Source of the DNA: Ruthenibacterium lactatiformans
GTDB taxonomy: Bacteria; Bacillota; Clostridia; Oscillospirales; Ruminococcaceae
NCBI RefSeq assembly: GCF_000949455.1
Contig: NZ_JXXK01000006.1
Location: 1 to 64,000, forward strand
DNA length: 64,000 nt
Direction: 5' to 3'
The position numbers and the translations under genes were made by a program. The notes under the pieces are model-generated. The model was not told where the DNA came from. It made no database searches and was given only the letters and a program-made list of their open reading frames with translations. This document shows, in pieces, positions 17,671-24,699 of the stretch (within the stretch, counting starts at the first letter, position 1; every line of letters starts with the position of its first letter).

Positions 17671-17846
17671 TAAACGGTTTTTAACGGCATACAGGGGAAA
17701 TTAAACGGTATTCCGCAGCATGGCGGGCAAGAGGGACGGATTTTCATCGGGCATGCTTCGCCATCCGACCGTTTCCGCCCGGTTTTCACCCCCTCTATGC
17801 CCGCCATGGCCACGGGCGGGGGACGAATCAACCCCGCCGCTTTCAT
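17670..17846 (-). CDS. Doubtful 58-residue frame ending at a terminator
   Basis: An ATG at 17846 behind AGGAAAACC opens 58 codons with a Cys cluster (CPPCC) and stops on the first base of the terminator stem. The 3' part holds three CGTTTAA-like boxes, so the segment may instead be an RNA control element. No family is recognised. Confidence 0.3.
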   Translation of the reverse strand: MKAAGLIRPPPVAMAGIEGVKTGRKRSDGEACPMKIRPSCPPCCGIPFNFPCMPLKTV

Positions 17847-17890
17847 GGTTTTCCTGTTTGGTCTAAACATCCGTTTAACAGGTGTTTAGA
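17671..17890 (-). promoter_or_regulatory. Non-coding gap with TAAACGG boxes and a TCTAAACA inverted pair
   Basis: Boxes TAAACGG (17671-17677), TTAACGG (17681-17687) and TTAAACGG (17701-17708) precede the terminator. TCTAAACATC (17862-17871) faces TCTAAACACCT (minus strand, 17880-17890). Both words recur as tandem copies at the prophage left end (30194-30203 and 30228-30238). This gap of ~330 bases is unusual in an otherwise packed operon. The binding protein is unknown. Confidence 0.45.
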
Positions 17891-17910
17891 AATGTGTTTT
17901 CAACGAGTTT

Positions 17911-18096
17911 TCACACCGGTTTCAACTTTTCCACATTTCCCGGTGTGCTGCGCCGCACGCAGCGGGGGAAGGGGCAAACCGGGCAGCCGCTCTCATGCAT
18001 GGCCCACACGCACCGCGTGCACAGCTCCGGCGGCTCCTTCAGCTTCGCGCCGGAGAGCTTCCGTGCCAGTTCGCGCCGCGGGTCTTTCCGCTTCAC
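17911..18096 (-). CDS. Small Cys-rich (zinc-knuckle-like) protein
   Basis: 61 residues, overlapping the stop of the NusG-like gene by 4 bases. Cysteines are arranged CTRC...CPVCPFPRC, which could bind one zinc ion. The N terminus is basic (MKRKDPRRELARK). It is translationally coupled to the NusG-family gene and may act with it. No named family is recognised. Confidence 0.55.
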   Translation of the reverse strand: MKRKDPRRELARKLSGAKLKEPPELCTRCVWAMHESGCPVCPFPRCVRRSTPGNVEKLKPV

Positions 18097-18593
18097 TGAG
18101 CATCACCGTCCACAGGGATGACGCCGAACCGCACCCGCCGGGCCACGCCGCCCAGCTCCGCCGTCACATACGCCCGGCGCTGCCGCCGTTCCATCCGCAC
18201 CGGGCAGTTCGCAAACGCTGCCAGCGGCCCGTCCAGAACATGCCAGCCACCGCCGGGGAAGAATATCACCCGGCTGGGCTCCAGCGTCTCGTCACTGTCC
18301 AGCCGCCACCGCAGCGCCTCCCGTGTGTCCAGCGCCTGCGGCTCTCCGCGCTCCAGACCCAGCCACCGGATGACGCCGGGGACAGGGGAAACGAGATGGA
18401 ACAACGCCGCGTTATAGTCCGCGCCCACAAACACATATCCCGGCAGCAGCAGCCGCTCCTCGCTCTGCCACCGGCCCCGCCGTCGTATCTCCATCCGCTG
18501 GGCCGGGGCGCGGGCACACACGCCCTTGCGCCGCAACGCCGTGCATACGTCCCGTTCCGTTCCGGTCAGGACCTGCAGTACGTACCATTTCAT
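18093..18593 (-). CDS. NusG-family antiterminator (LoaP/RfaH-like paralogue)
   Basis: 166 residues. The N-terminal ~100 residues form an NGN domain: MKWYVLQVLTGTERDVCTAL, LLLPGYVFV and GVIRWLG are the standard signatures. The C-terminal ~50 residues are a KOW-type domain (VLDGPLAAFANCPVRME, then RRQRRAYVTAELGG). Host NusG is normally kept with secE/rplK; this copy sits in a phage operon. It lies ~420 bases upstream of an intrinsic terminator that guards the head-tail genes. A processive antiterminator for late genes is the likely role, by analogy with LoaP and RfaH. Confidence 0.8.
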   Translation of the reverse strand: MKWYVLQVLTGTERDVCTALRRKGVCARAPAQRMEIRRRGRWQSEERLLLPGYVFVGADYNAALFHLVSPVPGVIRWLGLERGEPQALDTREALRWRLDSDETLEPSRVIFFPGGGWHVLDGPLAAFANCPVRMERRQRRAYVTAELGGVARRVRFGVIPVDGDAQ

Positions 18594-19150
18594 CCGCGCT
18601 GCGCCCCTTTCTGCCGGCGCTCCAGCGCCGCCACGAGCTGCCGGTACAGCTCCGGATGTTCCGTACCAAGGGCTGAGAAGAACTCCGCCTTCAGCTCGCC
18701 CATGGCGGCCTGCGTGTCATCCTTGCTTTGAATATCCAGTCTGCGGGCGTACGCCACGGCTTTTGTCTGCGCATTCATCTCCCGCAGCAGCTTATCCAGC
18801 GCGATATCGTTCCACTCTTCGTCCGGCTTCGACAGGATGGCGTCCAGGATCTTCTGCCCCGCCACCCGGTTGATCACCTCGGAAAAATCCAGTTCCGGAT
18901 ACTTCGCCGCTTCCCGCACCATGGCGTTCATCCGCTCGTTTGTCACACGGATATCCTCCAGCGAGGCCAGCAGCTTTCTGCTGTAGGTGCTGATCGCCTG
19001 CAGGCTCAGCGTGACGTCCAGGCTCGCCAGATACTTCTGAATATCCGCGAGCGTGCAGGTGTTCGTCGCTTTCACCATCTCATCCACGACGTCGCGGACC
19101 TCGGGCGGCAGCTGTGATATGGTGCTGCGGCTCCTGTTTTTTCCGCGCAT
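18590..19150 (-). CDS. Mu gp27-like protein (DUF3486; probable small terminase)
   Basis: 186 residues. The start is the ATG at 19150, 8 bases after GGAGG; a TTG two codons earlier is too close. The N terminus RGKNRSRSTISQLPPEVRDV and the long helical remainder fit the Mu gp27/DUF3486 family, the DNA-recognition subunit of the Mu terminase. It precedes TerL with several small genes between, as in Mu (27 then 28). Confidence 0.75.
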   Translation of the reverse strand: MRGKNRSRSTISQLPPEVRDVVDEMVKATNTCTLADIQKYLASLDVTLSLQAISTYSRKLLASLEDIRVTNERMNAMVREAAKYPELDFSEVINRVAGQKILDAILSKPDEEWNDIALDKLLREMNAQTKAVAYARRLDIQSKDDTQAAMGELKAEFFSALGTEHPELYRQLVAALERRQKGAQRG

Positions 19151-19162
19151 CCTCAAGCCCTC

Positions 19163-19498
19163 CTACATATCTACCAGCGGGTCTTTCTTCACGCAGCGCT
19201 GCAGCTGGATGCCGCGCGGCGTCAGCTTGACCTCCAGGTCCTCCAGCTCTGCGTCCGAAACGCTGGACGGGGCTTTGTCCTCGATGCATCGCACTTGCAG
19301 GTATCCACTGTCCGCCAGGTAGTTGATGCTGCTGCACAGCGCCATCCGGTCCATGCCGCCCGCCAGCGCCAGCAGCAGGCTCTTCAGCTTTAAAAATTTG
19401 AAATCGCAGCCCGCGATGGCCAGCGTGCGCATCACAGTCCCGTTGTTGGCTGCAAGCTCGCCGGCTTGCATCTTCCGGCGCAGTTCATTTTCATCCAT
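19163..19498 (-). CDS. Winged-helix-like protein of Mu-like phages (gp26 position)
   Basis: 111 residues behind GGGAGG. The segment MDRMALCSSINYLADSGYLQ followed by VKLTPRGIQLQ looks like the last helices and wing of a winged-helix domain. It lies between the gp25- and gp27-like genes. DNA binding is inference. Confidence 0.55.
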   Translation of the reverse strand: MDENELRRKMQAGELAANNGTVMRTLAIAGCDFKFLKLKSLLLALAGGMDRMALCSSINYLADSGYLQVRCIEDKAPSSVSDAELEDLEVKLTPRGIQLQRCVKKDPLVDM

Positions 19499-19499
19499 C

Positions 19500-19862
19500 T
19501 CAGTTGCCTCCCTGCTTCATCATGAACTCCATCAGACGGTCCAGCTTGTTTTCCAGCTTCAACTGGCTCTGCAGAAATTCCTCCCGTCGGATGCCGTTTT
19601 CCTTGATGTCCTTGACATCGGCGGACATAGCTTGAATTTCGGTGCGCATTTCGGTGCGCATTTCTTTCATTTCACGGCGCACCGCTTCCAGGTCCTTCTG
19701 GTGGTCGGTGCGCGGGGTATAGTTCTCGCGCACTTCTTTGATGTCCGCCCGGTTTTCATCCAGCTGCCGGAACACCGAGCGACCAAACAAAAAGCCCACC
19801 AGTCCTACAACCGTTGTTACGATGACTGTCAGAAGCCACCAGGTTCCGGCATCGAACGTCAT
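19500..19862 (-). CDS. Membrane-anchored coiled-coil protein (Mu gp25/DUF2730-like)
   Basis: 120 residues. The ATG at 19862 has GGAGG 8 bases upstream; a longer frame would start inside the upstream terminator. Residues 5-27 are one membrane span (WWLLTVIVTTVVGLVGFLFG). The rest is a long charged coiled coil. It resembles the Mu gp25 type near the lysis/packaging border. Confidence 0.65.
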   Translation of the reverse strand: MTFDAGTWWLLTVIVTTVVGLVGFLFGRSVFRQLDENRADIKEVRENYTPRTDHQKDLEAVRREMKEMRTEMRTEIQAMSADVKDIKENGIRREEFLQSQLKLENKLDRLMEFMMKQGGN

Positions 19863-19883
19863 TGCGATTTCCTCCGTAAATAC

Positions 19884-19935
19884 AAAAAGATAAGGCACGA
19901 TGCCCTCGTTGTGAGTTCATCATACCTTATCTTTT
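19884..19935 (-). terminator. Intrinsic terminator after the Mor gene
   Basis: An 11-bp stem, AAAAGATAAGG with CCTTATCTTTT, closes a 30-base loop. The minus strand ends the stem with TCTTTTT. It marks the end of the early/middle unit. The dyad could alternatively be an activator site, but the T-run favours termination. Confidence 0.65.
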
Positions 19936-19970
19936 AAAGACTGTTCCACTCAGATTTTACAGCAAAACAG

Positions 19971-20297
19971 TCACACATCGAACAGCGTACACTGCCCATC
20001 CAGCGGGGCGCGCCGTATCTGTTCTGTTTTTTCACGCACGATTCCGCGTACGTATCCCTCGCTCAGATTCCACTTTTTGCACAGTGCATAGACGTTTGAA
20101 CCGTCGTACTCATCACGGATCAGTCTGTCACGGATAGGAATAAGGAGCTTGTCCGCCTGCGGGATGTACACCCGGCCGGTGCCGCCGTACACATCCACCA
20201 GCCGCCGGAAAGCATCCATGCCGATGGTTTCTGCCAGCTCCCGTGCTTCGCCTTGCAGATCCTCCAGCTTCAGCTCGTTCAGTAGTTCATTCCTCAT
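19971..20297 (-). CDS. mor: Mor-family transcription activator
   Basis: 108 residues. IGMDAFRRLVDVYGGTGRVY (residues ~25-44) and a C-terminal helix-turn-helix (NVYALCKKWNLSEGYVRGIV) match the Mor/C family, which turns on middle and late transcription in Mu. It overlaps the Gp16-like gene by 4 bases and is followed by a terminator, as expected of the last gene of the early/middle transcript. Confidence 0.88.
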   Translation of the reverse strand: MRNELLNELKLEDLQGEARELAETIGMDAFRRLVDVYGGTGRVYIPQADKLLIPIRDRLIRDEYDGSNVYALCKKWNLSEGYVRGIVREKTEQIRRAPLDGQCTLFDV

Positions 20298-20827
20298 TTT
20301 CCGGCCGCCTCCCGTTCCCGGCGGTATCGGTCGCTGTGCAGGTATTCCAGCTCTTTGCGCTCGGTCAGCTTCTTGAGACCTTCGATCAGGGCGTTACCCT
20401 GGGAAAACGTTAAAAACCGGAACGGCTGGGTGGGGAAGGCTGTCACGCCGAACTGCCGGCTGATCAGCCCACACAGCCTGTCCCGCAGCTGTACGCCCTC
20501 CGGCGCGGGATCATATTTTTCCAATTGATACATCAAGTACCAGACCTTCTTCTGCTGCCCCTCGCTCAGCCCGCCCGGCAGTGCCTCGTACTTCCGTGCC
20601 CGCTTTTTCTGCGGTGCGGCCGCGGGGGAGCTGCGCCGCCGTAGCTCCGCCAGCACCGCCTGCGCTTCGGCCGGGGTCAATGCAGTGATACTTTCTTTGT
20701 CGGTCAGGCCCTGTACCAGCGCGTGCAGCGCGTCTTCATGCCCGCCTCTACGCTCCACCATCCCCAGCTTTGCACCCAGGGCATAGATGCTTTTTACCGT
20801 TCCCTTGCTTACATCCAGCGCACCCAT
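20294..20827 (-). CDS. Mu Gp16-like protein (DUF1018)
   Basis: 177 residues behind AAGGAGG. The N-terminal half is probably a DNA-binding helical domain (VSKGTVKSIYALGAKLGMVE). The C-terminal half with LSEGQQKKVWYLMYQLEKYD and FGVTAFPTQPFRFLTFSQGN matches the Gp16/DUF1018 family that precedes mor in Mu-like phages. Its role is unknown. Confidence 0.8.
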   Translation of the reverse strand: MGALDVSKGTVKSIYALGAKLGMVERRGGHEDALHALVQGLTDKESITALTPAEAQAVLAELRRRSSPAAAPQKKRARKYEALPGGLSEGQQKKVWYLMYQLEKYDPAPEGVQLRDRLCGLISRQFGVTAFPTQPFRFLTFSQGNALIEGLKKLTERKELEYLHSDRYRREREAAGK

Positions 20828-20847
20828 CCCGGCCGCCTCCTTCCTTG

Positions 20848-21345
20848 TTACTCCTCCGGCACGGCGTCGCCCGTGTCGTAGAAAAATTCATCCGTGGTTT
20901 TCAGGTACGCCCCCACAGCCTCCAGAACTTCCTCCGGCTGCTGCTTCAGCGCCTCTTTGTCCAGCTTCTGCTCTGTTTTTACAAGCTCCCTGCGGCCCAT
21001 GGCCAGCAGCGTGGCGATGGCCTGCGGGACCTTCGCATTTGCCAAAATCAACCGCGTGGACTGTCGAAACCCTACACGCCCAAACGTCAGCTGTCGGCTT
21101 TTTCCGGCCATATCTTCCCGGTGTGCCTCTACATACTCCTGAACGTCCGTTTCCAGCTGTTTGACACGCTTCTGCAAAGGCTCCGCGCTTTTGGTGTATT
21201 CAGCCTTCACGGCGTCGATGCGCCGCGACATGTCCACGCCCATCTCCGTCAGCGCGTGCTCGTACTCGTGGATGCTGCGCAGCGCGTCGTTCACTTCCGC
21301 CCAGTCCTTCAGCACAGGCTCCCGGTGCAGCTTTTTTCTTGCCAT
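20848..21345 (-). CDS. gam: Gam host-nuclease inhibitor
   Basis: 165 residues from the ATG at 21345, chosen because an ATG 12 bases earlier touches the AAAGG site. It has the long helical hairpin and the basic GRVGFRQSTRLILANAKVPQ segment of the Mu Gam family. Gam binds double-stranded DNA ends and protects phage DNA from RecBCD/AddAB-type nucleases, and is related to bacterial Ku. The length fits Mu Gam (~174). Confidence 0.85.
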   Translation of the reverse strand: MARKKLHREPVLKDWAEVNDALRSIHEYEHALTEMGVDMSRRIDAVKAEYTKSAEPLQKRVKQLETDVQEYVEAHREDMAGKSRQLTFGRVGFRQSTRLILANAKVPQAIATLLAMGRRELVKTEQKLDKEALKQQPEEVLEAVGAYLKTTDEFFYDTGDAVPEE

Positions 21346-21371
21346 ATGTATCCACATCCTTTCTCAAAATT

Positions 21372-21454
21372 CCGCCCTCTGCATTTTCCGGGCTTGGGAC
21401 CGGCCCCGGCCCGAAAGGACAGGGGGCTGCATTACGGCCGGGGCACAGCCCCGG
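21372..21454. repeat. Intergenic structured repeat, copy 1
   Basis: CTCTGCATTTTCCGGGCTTG and GGCTGCATTACGG are shared with copy 2 at 24181-24260, each joined to a GC-rich hairpin (here CCGGGGC-ACA-GCCCCGG). The gene-free gap of ~200 bases upstream of gam holds nothing else I can support. Confidence 0.6.
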
Positions 21455-21547
21455 ATGCGGCATTTTCTGTTTTACTTTGGCCTCTTCCATTGGTGCGTAC
21501 TTTTCGCCGCACGACCGCCGCCGTACCAAAGCGCCCACGTTTGTTTT

Positions 21548-21751
21548 TTACAGGCCGTGCGGAGGCTTGCGCCCGTATGCGCGCCACAGCCGGCGGATCG
21601 CTTTCCGGTTCCGGCGCTCGAGCCGCCAATCCGCCAACCAGTCCCGCAGGCCCGGCAGCGCGTTGATGAGCCACCGTATCCCATCGAAGATGATGATGCC
21701 CAGCAATACACCCAAAGAGGTTTCCCACGTCCACAGCCATGCGTCAGGCAT
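21548..21751 (-). CDS. Small membrane protein
   Basis: 67 residues. One hydrophobic segment at ~12-32 (SLGVLLGIIIFDGIRWLINA) is followed by a very basic tail (RLERRNRKAIRRLWRAYGRK). It overlaps the upstream gene by 8 bases. Small membrane proteins in this place of Mu-like phages are often of unknown function. Confidence 0.55.
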   Translation of the reverse strand: MPDAWLWTWETSLGVLLGIIIFDGIRWLINALPGLRDWLADWRLERRNRKAIRRLWRAYGRKPPHGL

Positions 21752-21962
21752 CTTCCCGCACCCCTTTCATCATGTTCAGCAGCGCGGCGCGGATGCGCGC
21801 GTCATTCTTTTCGATGCACCAGCCGTCCTCGCACAGAACTTTTACTTCGCCTGTGGCATATTCTTCAGCAGCTTCCCGGAGCGCTGCACGCAGGTGCTCC
21901 GCCTCCGTGGCAGAAAAATCCAGCTCATCCACCGTGAGCTCTACTGTATACCGGTATCTCAT
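21744..21962 (-). CDS. Small early phage protein
   Basis: 72 residues behind AAGGAGG. It has a beta-alpha pattern (YTVELTVDELDFSATEAEHL) and an acidic C terminus. No family is recognised. It is coupled to the small membrane protein gene downstream. Confidence 0.55.
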   Translation of the reverse strand: MRYRYTVELTVDELDFSATEAEHLRAALREAAEEYATGEVKVLCEDGWCIEKNDARIRAALLNMMKGVREDA

Positions 21963-21998
21963 TGCGTCCTCCTTGTTCTACATCATGTAACACTTTTC

Positions 21999-22319
21999 TC
22001 ACACCTTCATGAGCCTGCTCCATTTCTTATCCAGCACCTGCACTTCCTCAAGGATGGCAGACGCATGGTCAAGCACGTCCGCCGGGACGTCCAGGATGGG
22101 CTTGCCTTCATATGGCGTCAGCAGCTCCACATACTGCCGCCGCAGCCGTGCGGATTTCTCATGTAGACGCCTTGCTTCATCCAGTCTCTTTCGAGTCCGC
22201 TCAAATTCCAGATCATTCAGGGCCCGTTCGATTTCAAGGTCATGCCGGAACATGCTGTGCGTACACATCCAGTCGATGAGCCACAGCAGTTCCGCCTTAG
22301 TACAATCTTTCAACGTCAT
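21999..22319 (-). CDS. Helical early phage protein
   Basis: 106 residues behind GGAGGATTCCTG. It is almost entirely helical and charged (LEIERALNDLEFERTRKRLD). It overlaps the previous stop by one base, so it is part of the early operon. No family is recognised. Confidence 0.6.
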   Translation of the reverse strand: MTLKDCTKAELLWLIDWMCTHSMFRHDLEIERALNDLEFERTRKRLDEARRLHEKSARLRRQYVELLTPYEGKPILDVPADVLDHASAILEEVQVLDKKWSRLMKV

Positions 22320-22498
22320 CAGGAATCCTCCACCACTGTGTATACTTGGCAGAACCAGCGGGGCAGGCCCTCATACACAGCTTTGTCTTTTGCCCGGCAA
22401 AAGCAGATGCTCCCATCCCGGCCGTAAACGATATGGGAATGTGCGCAGTATGTGCATCTTCGGTTCCGGCGCAGACTGCGCCATTGATGAATGTTCAA
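22319..22498 (-). CDS. Small Cys-rich protein
   Basis: 59 residues from a TTG at 22498, spaced 10 bases from AGGAG; a GTG three codons earlier touches that site. CTYC and CFC...C cysteines could bind zinc (RRCTYCAHSHIVYGRDGSIC). It is one of several Cys-rich small proteins in this early region. The function is unknown. Confidence 0.5.
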   Translation of the reverse strand: MNIHQWRSLRRNRRCTYCAHSHIVYGRDGSICFCRAKDKAVYEGLPRWFCQVYTVVEDS

Positions 22499-22589
22499 TC
22501 CTGTCACGCTCCTAAAAAAACAGAGTTGAAACGGCCGCCGGGCCGTGGTATCCTGTACATGTGGTACGGTAAGCCATGCCGTGCCATAT

Positions 22590-22636
22590 TCCTTTAAAGA
22601 CCCCCGCCCGGTTTTCTCGTCCCGGGCGGGGCTTTT
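22590..22636. terminator. Strong GC hairpin, possible terminator
   Basis: CCCCGCCCGG pairs with CCGGGCGGGG across an ~11-base loop. It is followed by CTTTTGG on the plus strand and by a weaker GTCTTTAAAGG on the minus strand. It fills the ~200-base gap between two early genes. Its direction is unclear. Confidence 0.5.
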
Positions 22637-22706
22637 GGTGCGGAGCTGCCGTTACGACCAGCCACGCCGGCCCTCCTGGGCCGCGGCTCCGCATGAACCT
22701 CGGACG

Positions 22707-22913
22707 TTAGAGCCCGAGGTTGAGCGCTTGGATCAGCACGCAGTCGTTACAGTGATTTTCTTCCAGTTCTTCAGAGCTCCGGCACTCAAGCGGCCAGCGG
22801 CAATAGCTGTCGCAGACAGTTTCCATCAGCTCCATGACTTTCTGCTCCCAGCAGTGCGCGTGCATCACGCGTGTGGATTTTACGGGCTTGCCGCAAAACT
22901 TACAGTTTGGCAT
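22707..22913 (-). CDS. Small zinc-ribbon-like early protein
   Basis: 68 residues from the ATG at 22913 after AAAGGA. A CKFC motif at the N terminus and further Cys/His residues (VMHAHCWEQ, CDSYCRWPLEC, HCNDC) suggest one or two zinc sites. It overlaps the HTH gene upstream by 14 bases. The function is unknown. Confidence 0.55.
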   Translation of the reverse strand: MPNCKFCGKPVKSTRVMHAHCWEQKVMELMETVCDSYCRWPLECRSSEELEENHCNDCVLIQALNLGL

Positions 22914-23241
22914 TTTTCTCTCGTTCCTTTCTTCGCATCTGATAGGCCCACGTAGCCATAGTCCGTACATTGACGCCCATATCCTCAGCCACCCGCCGGA
23001 AAGATTCTCCGGAGCGCAGGCGCTCCATTGCCTCTGCCTTGAACTCCGGCGCATAGATGCGTCTCGGCTGGCCCTTCCGGCTCGGTTTTGGGCGGGCGGA
23101 CTTGGAAAGCGGCCCCAGTATGTCCAGAATTTCCTCACGGCTCACCAGATACAGCTGTGACAGGATCTTCACCTGCTGGCGCGGGTCGATTGCGTTTCTG
23201 TACGACTTCCGGATCTCGCTTTTATCCTGTTCACTCAGCAT
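22900..23241 (-). CDS. Helix-turn-helix early protein
   Basis: 113 residues from the ATG at 23241 behind AAAGGAG. Residues ~65-105 (YAPEFKAEAMERLRSGESFR, then RVAEDMGVNVRTMATW) closely resemble the transposase-type HTH found in IS3 OrfA proteins. No catalytic partner is adjacent. It may be a recruited DNA-binding regulator of the early operon. Confidence 0.65.
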   Translation of the reverse strand: MLSEQDKSEIRKSYRNAIDPRQQVKILSQLYLVSREEILDILGPLSKSARPKPSRKGQPRRIYAPEFKAEAMERLRSGESFRRVAEDMGVNVRTMATWAYQMRRKEREKNAKL

Positions 23242-23644
23242 CCTGACTTTCTCCTTTGACACGCCCGGATCTGGGGACGTAGTGCCGGTTCTGGTGGTAG
23301 TTTTCCACCTTCCGAAGCTCGCCCACAAACCGGGACAACTGCTTTACCGCCTGCATTCCGGCTGCGGTCCCGCAATACCCTGCAATGGGCTCCAGCTCCT
23401 CCACAACGTCCTTGTACTTACGCCGGAGCCTGCGGCAGTCGCGCAGCTCTGTAGCCAGCTTCGCACGCTCATCCCGCGTAAGATTTTCGATTTCCAGCTT
23501 ATGCAGCAGATCCTGCTGCAGGGCATCCTGCTCTTTCATCAGCTCGAAATTTGTTTCGTATACTTTTGGGGCGTCGTTCAGCAACTTCGCGGCGCGGGCC
23601 AGAATTTCCGACACCTTTTCTTCATGCTTTTCCGTTGTTTCCAC
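23231..23644 (-). CDS. Coiled-coil early protein
   Basis: 137 residues starting at a GTG that overlaps AGGAGG, so the start is uncertain. It is strongly helical and charged (ELRDCRRLRRKYKDVVEELE). It lies between two small DNA- or zinc-binding candidates. No family is recognised. Confidence 0.55.
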   Translation of the reverse strand: METTEKHEEKVSEILARAAKLLNDAPKVYETNFELMKEQDALQQDLLHKLEIENLTRDERAKLATELRDCRRLRRKYKDVVEELEPIAGYCGTAAGMQAVKQLSRFVGELRKVENYHQNRHYVPRSGRVKGESQDAE

Positions 23645-23647
23645 CTC

Positions 23648-24160
23648 CTATGGTTTGCCCCACGCCATGAGCGAGTGCATGCGCGCAAACCAATTCTTTT
23701 CCGTGCGGCTGTTGCGGGCAATTTCCATGGAACGCTGCGATGCTTCCCGGCATGCGGGGCACAATTTGTGCGCTTCCTGCGTATCTGTCGGCTTTCCGCA
23801 TCGGCTGCATATTCCCGGCCATCCCAGCATGTCACGCGGCATGACGCCTTTCTCCCTCAACCGGGACTGCATGTACCGGCGGCTGCGGGCAAGGCAGTAC
23901 ACGCACTGTGCGCGTCCGGGGGCAGCGTCCCGCCGCTGGCATCTTACGCAGACGCCGAAGGCGTGCAGCAGGTCTGTTCTTCGCTGGCGGTGCCGGTTGT
24001 GGTATTCTTTCTGCTCCGGGCTTTCCTTTTTCCGTCTCTGCACTGCCTTCAGCCGCTCTTTTTCGAGACATTCCGGACACTGCACCCGTCCAGGGGCCGC
24101 ATCTCTGCAGCCGCAAGTTGGACATATCCCGTGCGCTTTGTACCACTCATATTTCGTCAC
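23648..24160 (-). CDS. Multi zinc-ribbon early protein
   Basis: 170 residues. The start is set at the GTG at 24160, 8 bases after GGAGGTGA; the longer frame would include an intergenic repeat. It has successive CxxC pairs (CPTCGCRDAAPGRVQCPEC, CVRCQRRDAAPGRAQCVYC, CSRCGKP, CPAC) joined by basic helices. The AAPGR-x-QC repeat suggests internal duplication. Nucleic-acid binding is likely; the function is unknown. Confidence 0.65.
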   Translation of the reverse strand: MTKYEWYKAHGICPTCGCRDAAPGRVQCPECLEKERLKAVQRRKKESPEQKEYHNRHRQRRTDLLHAFGVCVRCQRRDAAPGRAQCVYCLARSRRYMQSRLREKGVMPRDMLGWPGICSRCGKPTDTQEAHKLCPACREASQRSMEIARNSRTEKNWFARMHSLMAWGKP

Positions 24161-24180
24161 GGCCTGTTTCACCTCCTTCG

Positions 24181-24260
24181 CCGCACTCTGCATTTTTCCG
24201 GGCTTGTGACCGGCGCGCCATCGGCGCGGCTGCATTACGGTGGGGCCAGATGGCCCCGGC
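24181..24260. repeat. Intergenic structured repeat, copy 2
   Basis: It shares CTCTGCATTTTTCCGGGCTT and GGCTGCATTACGG with copy 1 (21372-21454) and carries a GGGGCC-AGAT-GGCCCC hairpin in the same place. The sequences of the stems differ while the arrangement is kept, which suggests a conserved structure rather than a recent duplication. Confidence 0.6.
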
Positions 24261-24478
24261 TATTTTTTCTGTTCTTCACGCCAGGCAAGGAACTCATCGC
24301 GGTGATCCCGGTATTCAAATAGAATCATTATGCCGTCGTGCATACGGATCAGCCGTTCCCATTTATAGAATGTCCACCGGACGGCCGCCAGCGCTGAGCC
24401 GCACAGCAGGCATACAATGACCAGCGCGCCAAGCATCATCGATATCTTCGGGAATATGTTGCTTATCAGTTCCATCAT
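24260..24478 (-). CDS. Small membrane protein
   Basis: 72 residues. One membrane span at ~13-33 (SMMLGALVIVCLLCGSALAA), then a charged C-terminal tail. GAGGAAGA precedes two ATG codons. It overlaps the 3' part of the Cys-rich gene upstream. No family is recognised. Confidence 0.5.
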   Translation of the reverse strand: MMELISNIFPKISMMLGALVIVCLLCGSALAAVRWTFYKWERLIRMHDGIMILFEYRDHRDEFLAWREEQKK

Positions 24479-24689
24479 CTGTGTCTTCCTCCTCTATATC
24501 CTGCATCCACTCCCGCCGCAATCGGCCCTGCAGGTGCATGCAGGCCAGCGGCTGGTCTTTCTGCGTACGGTGGCAGCACCCCTCATCATAGGGCTGCCAC
24601 AGCGTCCCCGTCTGGTGCAGGCCCGGCGGGGAGCCGCAGCACCCGCAGCAGCTTTGCCCGCGGCAGCTCCGGTCACAAGGCGTCACCAT
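24363..24689 (-). CDS. Cys-rich early protein (uncertain)
   Basis: 108 residues from the ATG at 24689 behind AAGGGA. The N terminus has many cysteines (CDRSCRGQSCCGCCG, later CC and C), then an acidic stretch (DIEEEDTDDG). The last third overlaps the small membrane gene in another frame, so the C-terminal part may be shorter in reality. No family is recognised. Confidence 0.45.
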   Translation of the reverse strand: MVTPCDRSCRGQSCCGCCGSPPGLHQTGTLWQPYDEGCCHRTQKDQPLACMHLQGRLRREWMQDIEEEDTDDGTDKQHIPEDIDDAWRAGHCMPAVRLSAGGRPVDIL

Positions 24690-24699
24690 CCTGCATCCC

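Noticed and set aside
22900..23241. Separate insertion sequence (IS3 OrfA-like HTH)
   Set aside because: There is no OrfB, no inverted repeats, and the gene overlaps its neighbours tightly, so it belongs to the phage early operon.
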